Below, one piece after another: positions 50,679 to 57,642 of a stretch of 64,000 bases of DNA; positions within the stretch are counted from its first letter, which is position 1; each line of letters begins with the position of its first letter. The stretch spans positions 124,001-188,000 of the forward strand of contig NZ_BMEQ01000004.1 of the NCBI RefSeq assembly GCF_014636775.1, written 5' to 3'. The translations under genes and the position numbers were made by a program. The DNA is from Kocuria dechangensis. GTDB taxonomy: Bacteria; Actinomycetota; Actinomycetes; Actinomycetales; Micrococcaceae. The notes beneath the pieces were generated by a model. It ran no database searches. It saw only the letters and a list, made by a program, of their open reading frames with translations, and was not told the origin of the DNA.

Positions 50679-51725
50679 TCAGGTGTCGTCGCCGCCCTCC
50701 AGCCAGTAGCGGGCGGCCTCCTCGGGGCGGTACGGGTCGCGCGCGGTGGTCATCCGGGTCATGAGCACGAGGTCCTCGGTGCCGATCCCCGCCGAGACCT
50801 CGTCGACGACGTCCGCGGCGGCCTCCGGCAGGTCCTCGTCGGCCACGGGCACGACCCGCTGCGGGACGAAGTTGTTGAGGGGGTCGCCGAGGACCACGAG
50901 GGCGTTGTCCTCGATCTCGGGGGACGCGGTGAACAGCGCCGCGGCCTGCACCTCGTCCTCCAGCAGGGCGGTGACCAGCTCCTCGGCGGAGCCGAAGGGC
51001 ACCACGTCCTCGGGCACGCACTCGTAGGCCTCGGCGAGGCCCTCGATGCCGTAGGGCCGGTCGGCGAAGTCGGGGTCCGCGCCCAGGGCGATCCCGGCGC
51101 AGATCGGGCCGAGGTCGGCGAGGTCCTCCAGCGAGTGCTCGACGGCGGTCGCCCTGGTCACGACGACCGCCACCGTGTTCTCCGCCGGCGCGGGCTCGAG
51201 GATCCGCAGGCCCTCCGGCAGGACGTCGCGCACGCCCGCGAGGACGTCGTCGTTGTCCGCGCCCTCGCCGCCCAGGCCGAGCAGCTCGGAGAGGTCCTCG
51301 GCGAGCCCGCCGCGGGCGGGCGTGGGGGTCGGCGCCGGGGTGCCGGTGGGCGCCGGGGTGGCGGGGCCCACGGGCTCCAGTCCGCGCAGGTGCAGGTACA
51401 GGTTGCCGGAGTGGTCCGGGACGAGCTCGACCTCGCCCCGCTCCAGGGCCCCGAGGTAGGCGTCCCGGTCCGTCCCGGTGTCGACCACGCTCGCGTCGAA
51501 GCCCGCCTCGCGCAGCCGGCCGGCGTAGAGGTGGGCGAGGACGGCCGTCTGCTCCGTGGGGCCCGTGGCGATCCGGACCGGCCCGGCGGCGGCCGAGGGC
51601 GTGGCCGGGGCGGTGGCCGTGGGCGCCGAGGTCTCGGGCGCCGGCGGCGGGTCGGCGGGGCCGCAGCCGGACAGGACGGCGGCGGCCGCGGCGAGGAGGG
51701 CTGCGGCCGCGCGGGGGCGGCTCAC
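50679..51725 (-). CDS. Glycine betaine-type ABC substrate-binding lipoprotein (OpuAC-like)
   Basis: A 348-residue lipoprotein: signal ending LSGC (lipobox), a Pro/Thr-rich linker, then a periplasmic-binding-type domain. GPVRIATGPTEQTAVLAHLY, the segment GEVELVPDHSGNLYLHL and the end region VDEVSAGIGTEDLVLMTRM match OpuAC/OsmF-type choline and betaine binders. An unusual Pro/Ala-rich low-complexity insertion lies in the middle (about residues 120-140). No permease or ATPase gene is in the neighbourhood. The GTG overlaps the upstream NUDIX stop codon (GTGA). Confidence 0.78.
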   Translation of the reverse strand: MSRPRAAAALLAAAAAVLSGCGPADPPPAPETSAPTATAPATPSAAAGPVRIATGPTEQTAVLAHLYAGRLREAGFDASVVDTGTDRDAYLGALERGEVELVPDHSGNLYLHLRGLEPVGPATPAPTGTPAPTPTPARGGLAEDLSELLGLGGEGADNDDVLAGVRDVLPEGLRILEPAPAENTVAVVVTRATAVEHSLEDLADLGPICAGIALGADPDFADRPYGIEGLAEAYECVPEDVVPFGSAEELVTALLEDEVQAAALFTASPEIEDNALVVLGDPLNNFVPQRVVPVADEDLPEAAADVVDEVSAGIGTEDLVLMTRMTTARDPYRPEEAARYWLEGGDDT

Positions 51726-52183
51726 CGCCGTTCCCGGGCGGGGCCGCGGTGCCCGGCGAGCTCGAGCGCGACGGGGACCAGGCTGACGAGCGGGAGCCCG
51801 GGCAGGGCGTCGAGGGGGAACCAGCGCGCCTCGTCGGAGGAGCCGTCCGTCTCCGCGGTGAGCGTTCCCCCGGTGATGTGCGCGCGGTAGACCACGCGCA
51901 GGGCGTGGAAGGGCCGGCCGAGCCCGTCGAGCCGCTCGCCGGGCTCCATGTGGCGGCTGTGCACCCCCAGCAGCTCGTCGAGCTCCACCGTGAAACCGGT
52001 CTCCTCGAGCACCTCCCGGACGGCGGTCTCGGCCGGCTGCTCCCCGATCTCCATGCCTCCCCCGGGCAGGCTCCACGCCCCATGCAGCGTGGGGTGGCGG
52101 GGGTTCCAGTGGCTGAGCAGCACCGCCCCGTCCTGGACGATGACGGCGTAGGCACCCACCCGGGTGTCCATGGGAAGACTCAT
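51722..52183 (-). CDS. NUDIX hydrolase
   Basis: A 153-residue NUDIX protein. The Nudix box is complete: GGGMEIGEQPAETAVREVLE followed by ETGF. MutT-like proteins cleave nucleoside diphosphates linked to another moiety; the substrate is unknown. The ATG follows TAGAAT by six bases, indicating a leaderless mRNA. The end overlaps the OpuAC-like gene. Confidence 0.87.
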   Translation of the reverse strand: MSLPMDTRVGAYAVIVQDGAVLLSHWNPRHPTLHGAWSLPGGGMEIGEQPAETAVREVLEETGFTVELDELLGVHSRHMEPGERLDGLGRPFHALRVVYRAHITGGTLTAETDGSSDEARWFPLDALPGLPLVSLVPVALELAGHRGPARERR

Positions 52184-52189
52184 GGGCCC

Positions 52190-52195
52190 ATTCTA
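52190..52195 (-). promoter_or_regulatory. -10 box of leaderless NUDIX transcript
   Basis: TAGAAT on the minus strand, six bases before the ATG at 52183. It forms a compact divergent pair with the corA promoter. Confidence 0.55.
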
Positions 52196-52235
52196 GGAAG
52201 GTCCGCGCGTCCGCCGTGCCGCGGGCGCCGCCGGG

Positions 52236-52241
52236 GATAAT
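52236..52241 (+). promoter_or_regulatory. -10 box of leaderless corA transcript
   Basis: GATAAT on the plus strand, seven bases before the GTG at 52249. This decides the start between GTG 52249 and ATG 52240. Confidence 0.5.
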
Positions 52242-52248
52242 GGGCCGC

Positions 52249-53295
52249 GTGAGCATCGTCGACAACGCCGTCTACCGGGGCGGTCAGCGCATCGCGACCC
52301 CCGCCACGCTCGAGGAGACCTACCGCCTGCTCGACCGGCTGCTCGCGGAGGACCCCCGGTGCGCGGAACCGGGCGAGCACCGCGTCCTGGTCTGGATCGG
52401 CCTGCACCGCCCCTCCGACCGGGAGCTCGACTCCGTCGCCCGCCACTTCGACCTCCACTCCCTGGCGGTGGAGGACATCCGGCAGGCGGAGCAGCGGCCC
52501 AAGCTGGACCGCTACGGGCAGACCCTGTTCACGGTGCTGCGCCCGGCCGTCTACCAGGACGCGACCGAGACCGTGGACTTCGGGGAGATCCACATCTTCA
52601 CCGGCGAGCACTTCGTCATCACCGTCCGCCACTCCGAGCACGCCCGCGTGGGACGCGTCCGGGAGCGGGTGGAGTCCGAGCCGCGCCTGCTGAGCACCGG
52701 CGCCGAGGCCGTGCTCTACGCGGTGCTCGACCAGACGGTGGACGACTACTTCCCCGTGGTGGAGGGGCTGGAGAACGACATCGACGAGATCTCCGACGCC
52801 CTGGTCTCCGCCACGGCCGACAGGGACGGTCTCGTGTCCCAGCGCATCTACCAGCTCACCCGCGAGGTCAGCGCCTTCCACCGGGCGGTCGCGCCGCTGC
52901 ACATGGAGCTGCACCAGTTCCTCGAGGAGCTCGGCCAGGACGGCACCGACCTCGAGCTGCGGCACGGCCTGCGCGACGTCCTGGACCACCTGATCGTCGT
53001 GGACAACAAGATCGAGTCCTTCCAGGCGTCGCTCACGAACGCGCTCATGCTCGACTCCACCCTGCTCGCCGCCCGGCAGAACGAGGCCGCGATCGAGCAG
53101 AACGAGCAGATGAAGCGGATCTCCTCGTGGGCGGCGATCCTCTTCGCCCCCTCGATCATCGGCTCGGTCTACGGGATGAACTTCCACCGCATGCCCGAGC
53201 TGTCCTGGACCTGGGGCTACCCCATGTCGCTGGGGCTGATGCTCCTGACGGGGGTCTCGCTCTACACGGTGTTCAAGCTCAAGAAGTGGCTCTGA
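52249..53295 (+). CDS. corA: CorA-family magnesium/cobalt transporter
   Basis: A 348-residue CorA protein with a cytoplasmic domain of about 280 residues and two C-terminal helices joined by the universally conserved YGMNF motif (about 308-312), followed by a short basic tail. It imports Mg2+ or Co2+. The GTG follows GATAAT by seven bases, so it is probably leaderless. The next gene is convergent and ten bases away. Confidence 0.92.
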   Translation: MSIVDNAVYRGGQRIATPATLEETYRLLDRLLAEDPRCAEPGEHRVLVWIGLHRPSDRELDSVARHFDLHSLAVEDIRQAEQRPKLDRYGQTLFTVLRPAVYQDATETVDFGEIHIFTGEHFVITVRHSEHARVGRVRERVESEPRLLSTGAEAVLYAVLDQTVDDYFPVVEGLENDIDEISDALVSATADRDGLVSQRIYQLTREVSAFHRAVAPLHMELHQFLEELGQDGTDLELRHGLRDVLDHLIVVDNKIESFQASLTNALMLDSTLLAARQNEAAIEQNEQMKRISSWAAILFAPSIIGSVYGMNFHRMPELSWTWGYPMSLGLMLLTGVSLYTVFKLKKWL

Positions 53296-53304
53296 GCGGG
53301 CGGG

Positions 53305-54018
53305 TCAGGAGTCGCCGCGCTCGCGGAGCGCGGCGTCGGACAGGCCCCGGCGGTTGCGCAGCACGCGCTTGACGACCCACCAGACGAGGAAGGCCGCCAC
53401 GGCGACGACCACGACCTTCGAGAAGATCCCGGCGTACTGCTCCGCCACGTGCCAGTTCTCCCCCAGGTAGTACCCGGCCAGCACGAAGATCGTGTTCCAG
53501 ATGAGGGAGCCCGCCGCGCTGAGCAGCACGAACATCCCGAAGGACATCCGCTCGATGCCGGCCGGGATGGAGATGAGCGACCGGAAGATCGGCACCATCC
53601 GCCCGAAGAAGACCGTCGCCTTGCCGTGCCGTGCGAACCACTCCTCAGTGCGGTCGAGGTCGTGCAGGTCCACGAGCGGCATCCGGTCCACGATGGCGCG
53701 CAGCCGCCGGCGGCCGAGCGCGGCGCCGATCCAGTAGAGGGCGATCGCGCCCACCACGGCGCCCAGGGTCGTCCAGAAGATCGCCCCGCCCACCGTGAAG
53801 TTGCCCTGGCTCGCGGTGAACCCGGCGAGCGGGAGGATGACCTCCGAGGGCAGCGGCGGGAACAGGTTCTCCAGCGCCACCAGCAGACCGGCGCCGGGCG
53901 CGCCGATGGCCTCCATGATGCTCACCGCCCAGTCGGCGATCCCGCCCAGGCTCTCCGCCGCGGGGTCGGCGGCGGCGTGGAGGGCTGCGGGCAGGACGGT
54001 GCTGGGAGAAGAAGTCAT
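53305..54018 (-). CDS. DedA-family membrane protein
   Basis: A 237-residue protein with NLFPPLPSEVILPLAGF and VFFGRMVPIFRSLISIPAGI, the two conserved DedA segments, among about five membrane helices. DedA proteins recycle undecaprenyl phosphate or affect membrane homeostasis. The ATG is not preceded by a strong ribosome site. It is convergent with corA. Confidence 0.88.
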   Translation of the reverse strand: MTSSPSTVLPAALHAAADPAAESLGGIADWAVSIMEAIGAPGAGLLVALENLFPPLPSEVILPLAGFTASQGNFTVGGAIFWTTLGAVVGAIALYWIGAALGRRRLRAIVDRMPLVDLHDLDRTEEWFARHGKATVFFGRMVPIFRSLISIPAGIERMSFGMFVLLSAAGSLIWNTIFVLAGYYLGENWHVAEQYAGIFSKVVVVAVAAFLVWWVVKRVLRNRRGLSDAALRERGDS

Positions 54019-54150
54019 GGGATCCTCGGGGTCGGGGCGTGCGCGGCGGCGCCACGGGTCTGCGCACCATTGTGCCCGACGGCCCCGGGAGGACGCTGGG
54101 CGCCGCCCGCCGGTGCGGAGGTCCGGAGCGGGCTTCGCTACGCTTCCCCC

Positions 54151-55161
54151 ATGCTCTTCCCCCTGTCCTCCCCCCTCTCGCTCCCCGCCCCCGCCCCCTC
54201 CCTCGGCTGGGACTTCTGGCTCGACAAGCCCCTGCGCATCGTCCTCGTCCTGTTCGGCGCCACGATCCTGGCCGCCGTGGTGCGCCTGCTCCTGCGCAGG
54301 ATCACCGGCGGGATCGCCCGGGGCACCCGGTCGAGGATCGTGCGCCGGCTGGAGAGCGGGCGGCCGCGGTGGGTGGAGGACGCCGGCCTGGCCGGGGCCC
54401 GGCAGGCCCAGCGCGCCCACACCATCGGATCGGTGCTGTCCTCCGTCTCGACCGTGGTGATCTGGGCCGTCGCGCTGCTCATGGTCATCTCGGAGCTCGA
54501 CTACAACATCGGCCCGGTCCTGGCCTCCGCCGGCATCGCCGGCGTGGCGCTGAGCTTCGGGGCGCAGTCCCTGGTGAAGGACTACCTCTCCGGGATCTTC
54601 ATGGTGGCCGAGGACCAGCTGGGCATCGGCGACGTCGTCGACCTCGGGGAGGCCAGCGGCACCGTGGAGTCCGTGGGGCTGCGGGTGACCCAGGTCCGGG
54701 ACGTCAACGGCACCCTCTGGCACGTGCGCAACGGCGAGATCCTGCGGGTCGGCAACCAGTCCCAGGGCTGGGCCCGCTGCGTGCTGGACGTCCCCGTCCC
54801 CTACGACACGAACATCGACCTGCTCAGCGAGCTGATCCTGCACGAGGCGGCCCTGCTCCGCGACGACCCGAAGGTGGGCGAGTTCATCACCGAGGACCCC
54901 GAGGTCTGGGGCGTCGAGGCCGTCACCGGCGAGTCCATCACCGTGCGGATCGCCGTCCGCACCGTGCCCCTCAAGCAGTGGGACGTGGCGCGGGCGCTGC
55001 GGCTGCGGATGAAGAAGATGCTGGACCGCGAGGGCCTGCACGTGCCCCTGCTGAACCAGACGGTCATCCGGCAGGCCGAGCCGGCCGGCGGGTCCAGCGC
55101 GCTCCCGGAGACCGGGCAGGTGCGGGCCGTGCGGCGGGATGTGCCAGGATCGGACGCATGA
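54151..55161 (+). CDS. mscS: MscS-family mechanosensitive channel
   Basis: A 336-residue protein with three N-terminal membrane helices, the MscS signature VLASAGIAGVALSFGAQSLV (pore helix), then KDYLSGIFMVAEDQLGIGDV (beta domain) and a C-terminal cytoplasmic cage. It opens under membrane tension during hypo-osmotic shock. The ATG lies six bases after TACGCT, so it is probably leaderless. It overlaps the next gene (ATGA). Confidence 0.92.
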   Translation: MLFPLSSPLSLPAPAPSLGWDFWLDKPLRIVLVLFGATILAAVVRLLLRRITGGIARGTRSRIVRRLESGRPRWVEDAGLAGARQAQRAHTIGSVLSSVSTVVIWAVALLMVISELDYNIGPVLASAGIAGVALSFGAQSLVKDYLSGIFMVAEDQLGIGDVVDLGEASGTVESVGLRVTQVRDVNGTLWHVRNGEILRVGNQSQGWARCVLDVPVPYDTNIDLLSELILHEAALLRDDPKVGEFITEDPEVWGVEAVTGESITVRIAVRTVPLKQWDVARALRLRMKKMLDREGLHVPLLNQTVIRQAEPAGGSSALPETGQVRAVRRDVPGSDA

Positions 55162-55478
55162 GCATCATCAAGATCAACGCCATCACCGTCCCCGCCGACT
55201 CCGGCGACGAGCTCGGCAAGCGCTTCGCCGCCCACGGCGGGTCCATGGCCGGGGTCGCCGGCTTCGAGGGCTTCGAGCTGCTGCAGCCCACGGACGGGCG
55301 CACGCAGTGGCTCGTGCTCACCCGCTGGGCCGACGAGGAGTCCTTCGAGGCCTGGACGTCCTCCCAGGACTTCGCCCGCTCCCACGGCCACGGGTCCGCC
55401 GAGGAGGGCGCGTCCCGTCCGCGGCCCGTGGGCACGTCCTCGGAGCTGTGGTCCTACACGGTGGCCGTCAGCCGGTAG
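55158..55478 (+). CDS. ABM-domain protein (haem-degrading monooxygenase-like)
   Basis: A 106-residue dimeric ferredoxin-like protein of the antibiotic biosynthesis monooxygenase family. KINAITVPADSGDELGKRFA, FEGFELLQPTDGRTQWLVLT and RWADEESFEAWTSSQDF resemble MhuD/IsdG-like haem oxygenases and HmoA. Its ATG overlaps the mscS stop codon by four bases. Haem degradation is the usual role of this branch; the haem-binding residues cannot be verified by eye. Confidence 0.75.
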   Translation: MSIIKINAITVPADSGDELGKRFAAHGGSMAGVAGFEGFELLQPTDGRTQWLVLTRWADEESFEAWTSSQDFARSHGHGSAEEGASRPRPVGTSSELWSYTVAVSR

Positions 55479-55481
55479 CGC

Positions 55482-56387
55482 TCAGCGGCGGCCCTTGGCC
55501 CGGCCCGGGGCCTTTCCGCGGCCGCCCTTCCCTGCGCCCCTGCGGGCGCCGGATCCCCTGCCCGCGCCCGCGCGCCCGGTGCGCCCCGACGACGACGCCG
55601 CCCCGGCCGGCTTCCGGGCGGGGCCCTTCGCCGGCGCGGGCTCGGGCGGGGTCGCCGTGCCGCGCGAGCTGTTGAGCCCGCGCCCGCGCACCACGCCCAC
55701 GAAGTCCTGGACGAGCTCCTCGCGCTCCTCGGGGAGGTCCTGCGGCCACACCAGCGCCACCGGGACCGTGGCGGCGTCCGGCACCACCCGGTGGACGAGG
55801 TCCTTGCGGTGGTGCAGCCGCGCCAGGGACATGGGCACCACCACGAGCCCCAGCCCGGCGGCGACGAGGTCGATCGCGTCCTTGGTGTGGCGCATCGCCG
55901 GCAGCGGGGCGTCCGCCGCGGCCTGCTCCGGGGAGCGCAGCCGCTCGCGCTCGGGGAGGGCCGCGGGGTCCTGGAGCAGCACCTCGCCGGCGAGCTCGGC
56001 CACGGGCACCTCGTCGAGCAGCGTCAGCTCGTGGTCCTGCGGCAGCACCACGACCTGCTGCTCCGCGTAGAGCTCCACGGCCCGGTACTCCTCGCGCAGG
56101 GCCGCGATGTCGTCCACGCCGGCCCGGGGGTGCGGCGGGAGCCGCACGAAGCACGCGTGGGCCCGGCCCGCCGCGAGCTCCTCCCGCCAGGCGTCAGTCT
56201 CCAGCGGGAGCTCGGCGAGGACGCGGCCGGGGTTGCGGTCCCGCCACCGGAAGAACCACTTGCCCGGCATGACACCCGGGACGAAGGCCACGGCCAGGTC
56301 GGCGCTCGGCCCTGCGGCCGCCGCGGCGTCCGGGCCGCCGGTGTGCTCGTTCTCGATGGGGTCCCGGTTCCCGGGTGCTTCGCTCAT
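55482..56387 (-). CDS. LysR-type ligand-binding domain without DNA-binding domain
   Basis: A 301-residue protein in which residues 25-235 resemble the LysR substrate-binding domain (VAFVPGVMPGKWFFRWRDR, PLPAMRHTKDAIDLVAAGLG, VVPMSLARLHH). There is no N-terminal helix-turn-helix. In its place a long C-terminal tail rich in Arg, Gly, Lys, Ala (about 70 residues, ending KGRR) could bind nucleic acid. The ATG lies seven bases after TAGATT, so the mRNA is probably leaderless. Function unknown. Confidence 0.7.
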   Translation of the reverse strand: MSEAPGNRDPIENEHTGGPDAAAAAGPSADLAVAFVPGVMPGKWFFRWRDRNPGRVLAELPLETDAWREELAAGRAHACFVRLPPHPRAGVDDIAALREEYRAVELYAEQQVVVLPQDHELTLLDEVPVAELAGEVLLQDPAALPERERLRSPEQAAADAPLPAMRHTKDAIDLVAAGLGLVVVPMSLARLHHRKDLVHRVVPDAATVPVALVWPQDLPEEREELVQDFVGVVRGRGLNSSRGTATPPEPAPAKGPARKPAGAASSSGRTGRAGAGRGSGARRGAGKGGRGKAPGRAKGRR

Positions 56388-56526
56388 GGCCGCCAATCTA
56401 CCCACTGCCGGGGCGGGGCCCGATTCCCGCTTCCGTCCCCCGCCGCCCGCCGGCGCTCCCGGCGTGGCGCGCCGGGGCCCGAGATGCGAAACCGACGCCG
56501 CCCGTATAGGATGAAACGGTTGCTCC

Positions 56527-56599
56527 GGGGCTATAGCTCAGTTGGTAGAGCGTTTCGTTCGCAATGAAAAGGTCAGGGGTTCGATTCCCCTTAGCTCCA
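56527..56599 (+). tRNA. tRNA-Ala (anticodon CGC)
   Basis: A 73-nt cloverleaf without encoded CCA. The acceptor stem GGGGCTA/TAGCTCC has the G3-U70 pair that identifies alanine tRNA. The anticodon loop is TTCGCAA, giving CGC for GCG codons. D arm GCTC/GAGC and T arm with GGTTCGATTCC are normal. The anticodon stem has one G-U pair at 31-39. Confidence 0.97.
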
Positions 56600-56606
56600 C
56601 CCCGAG

Positions 56607-56645
56607 AAGGGCCCTCACCGGGCAGAACGCCTGGTGAGGACCCTT
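56607..56645 (+). terminator. Terminator after tRNA-Ala
   Basis: AAGGGCCCTCACC pairs with GGTGAGGACCCTT with one mismatch, twelve base pairs, and is followed by T. It lies eight bases after the tRNA 3' end. Confidence 0.7.
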
Positions 56646-56720
56646 TGCTCTGCCCCGGAGAACGGGCCGGGCCCCCGCTCGGCCCCCGAACGAGCCGAGC
56701 GCGCCCCTGCCGCCGGACCG

Positions 56721-57137
56721 TCAAAGCCGGTCGTCCAGGGCCATGGGCGGGGCGACGCGGACCGGGGCCGGCTTGCCCAGTGAGCCCTGGGCCTTGCCCT
56801 GTCCCATGCTGCGCGTGACGGAGACCACCTGGTAGGGCCGTTTGGCCCGGGGCCGGGGGTCCCGCCGGAGCAGCGCCACCCACCCCTCGCTGGCAACGTC
56901 CAGCTGCTGCAGGGGCCGGGTGAGGTAGCTGATGATCGTGGGCGGCTCCGTCGTCCGGTCGATGCGGACCCCGCCCACGAGACCGGTGTTGAAGTCCCGG
57001 GTCCAGGCGTCCTTCGCCGGCGTGGCCGATGCGAGATGTTCTGCGAACTCCGGCGGCACCACGAAGGTGGCGATCCTGCCCTCCACGCTCCGCAGCCGCA
57101 ACGGCACCCGGTACCGAGGTGCGGTCAGCTCGCCCAT
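56721..57137 (-). CDS. Hypothetical protein
   Basis: A 138-residue basic protein with segments YRVPLRLRSVEGRIATFVVP and GVRIDRTTEPPTIISYLTRP. A C-terminal part is rich in Arg, Lys, Gly. No family was recognised. The ATG has GAAGGG eight bases upstream. The first 40 residues resemble a beta-rich fold. It is convergent with the tRNA transcript. Confidence 0.6.
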   Translation of the reverse strand: MGELTAPRYRVPLRLRSVEGRIATFVVPPEFAEHLASATPAKDAWTRDFNTGLVGGVRIDRTTEPPTIISYLTRPLQQLDVASEGWVALLRRDPRPRAKRPYQVVSVTRSMGQGKAQGSLGKPAPVRVAPPMALDDRL

Positions 57138-57283
57138 CCCAGGCCCTTCTCTGCGGGTTCGGACGGCGGCATTGTAGCGGATCCGCCTGGGGTTCTCCCA
57201 CAGGAGACGGGAGATCGTCCCAGCAGCGGGAAACCGCGCTCCGAGTCGGTGCCACGGCTCCCCCTGATGGGGCAGGGGTGGGG

Positions 57284-57289
57284 TAGTCT
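57284..57289 (+). promoter_or_regulatory. -10 box of the small RNA candidate
   Basis: TAGTCT about seven bases before the predicted RNA start at 57296. The -35 region shows no clear match. Confidence 0.4.
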
Positions 57290-57295
57290 GTGGGG

Positions 57296-57367
57296 TGGAC
57301 ATCTAGATCTCGCCGTCTGGTGTCCGCGGCTCGCTCGGTCTTACTGGACCGGGCGGGCCATTTTTTT
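57296..57367 (+). ncRNA. Small RNA candidate with intrinsic terminator
   Basis: A transcript of about 72 nt between a -10-like box and a T-tract. The 5' hairpin pairs GTGGACA (57295-57301) with TGTCCGC (57321-57327). The 3' hairpin pairs GGCTCGCTCGGTC (57328-57340) with GACCGGGCGGGCC (57347-57359), thirteen pairs including two G-U, and is followed by A and seven T. No coding frame fits between them. It is the only hairpin with a clean T-tract in this window. The RNA was not recognised as a known family. Confidence 0.55.
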
Positions 57368-57476
57368 GGTTCCGGGGGGCCGGCTCCTCCGGCCCCGGTG
57401 GGATCGGACGCAGGACGCAGTGCCGGGCGCAGGGCGCGGTGGAGGACTACAGGCCCAGCTCCCTGGCCCTGGCCTC

Positions 57477-57635
57477 CTACTCGGCCTGCGCGTCCCGCGC
57501 CTGGGTGGACCTCTGCGTCTCCCGCATGGCCCTCAGCGCGGCGTTGCGCTGCTCCGCCAGGGAGTCCGCGCCGGCCGACGTGGGGACCACGGCCGCCGCG
57601 GAGGTGATGGTATCGGGCCCCCGCGGGCCGGGCAC
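57477..57635 (-). CDS. Tentative small protein
   Basis: A 52-residue frame from GTG 57635 to TAG, with a helical C-terminal half (SLAEQRNAALRAMRETQRS). It continues in frame past the TAG as EARARELGL before a second stop at 57447, so an amber mutation is possible. There is no good ribosome site, and it lies eight bases downstream of the CYTH/CHAD gene. Existence is uncertain. Confidence 0.3.
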   Translation of the reverse strand: MPGPRGPDTITSAAAVVPTSAGADSLAEQRNAALRAMRETQRSTQARDAQAE

Positions 57636-57642
57636 GGGACCG

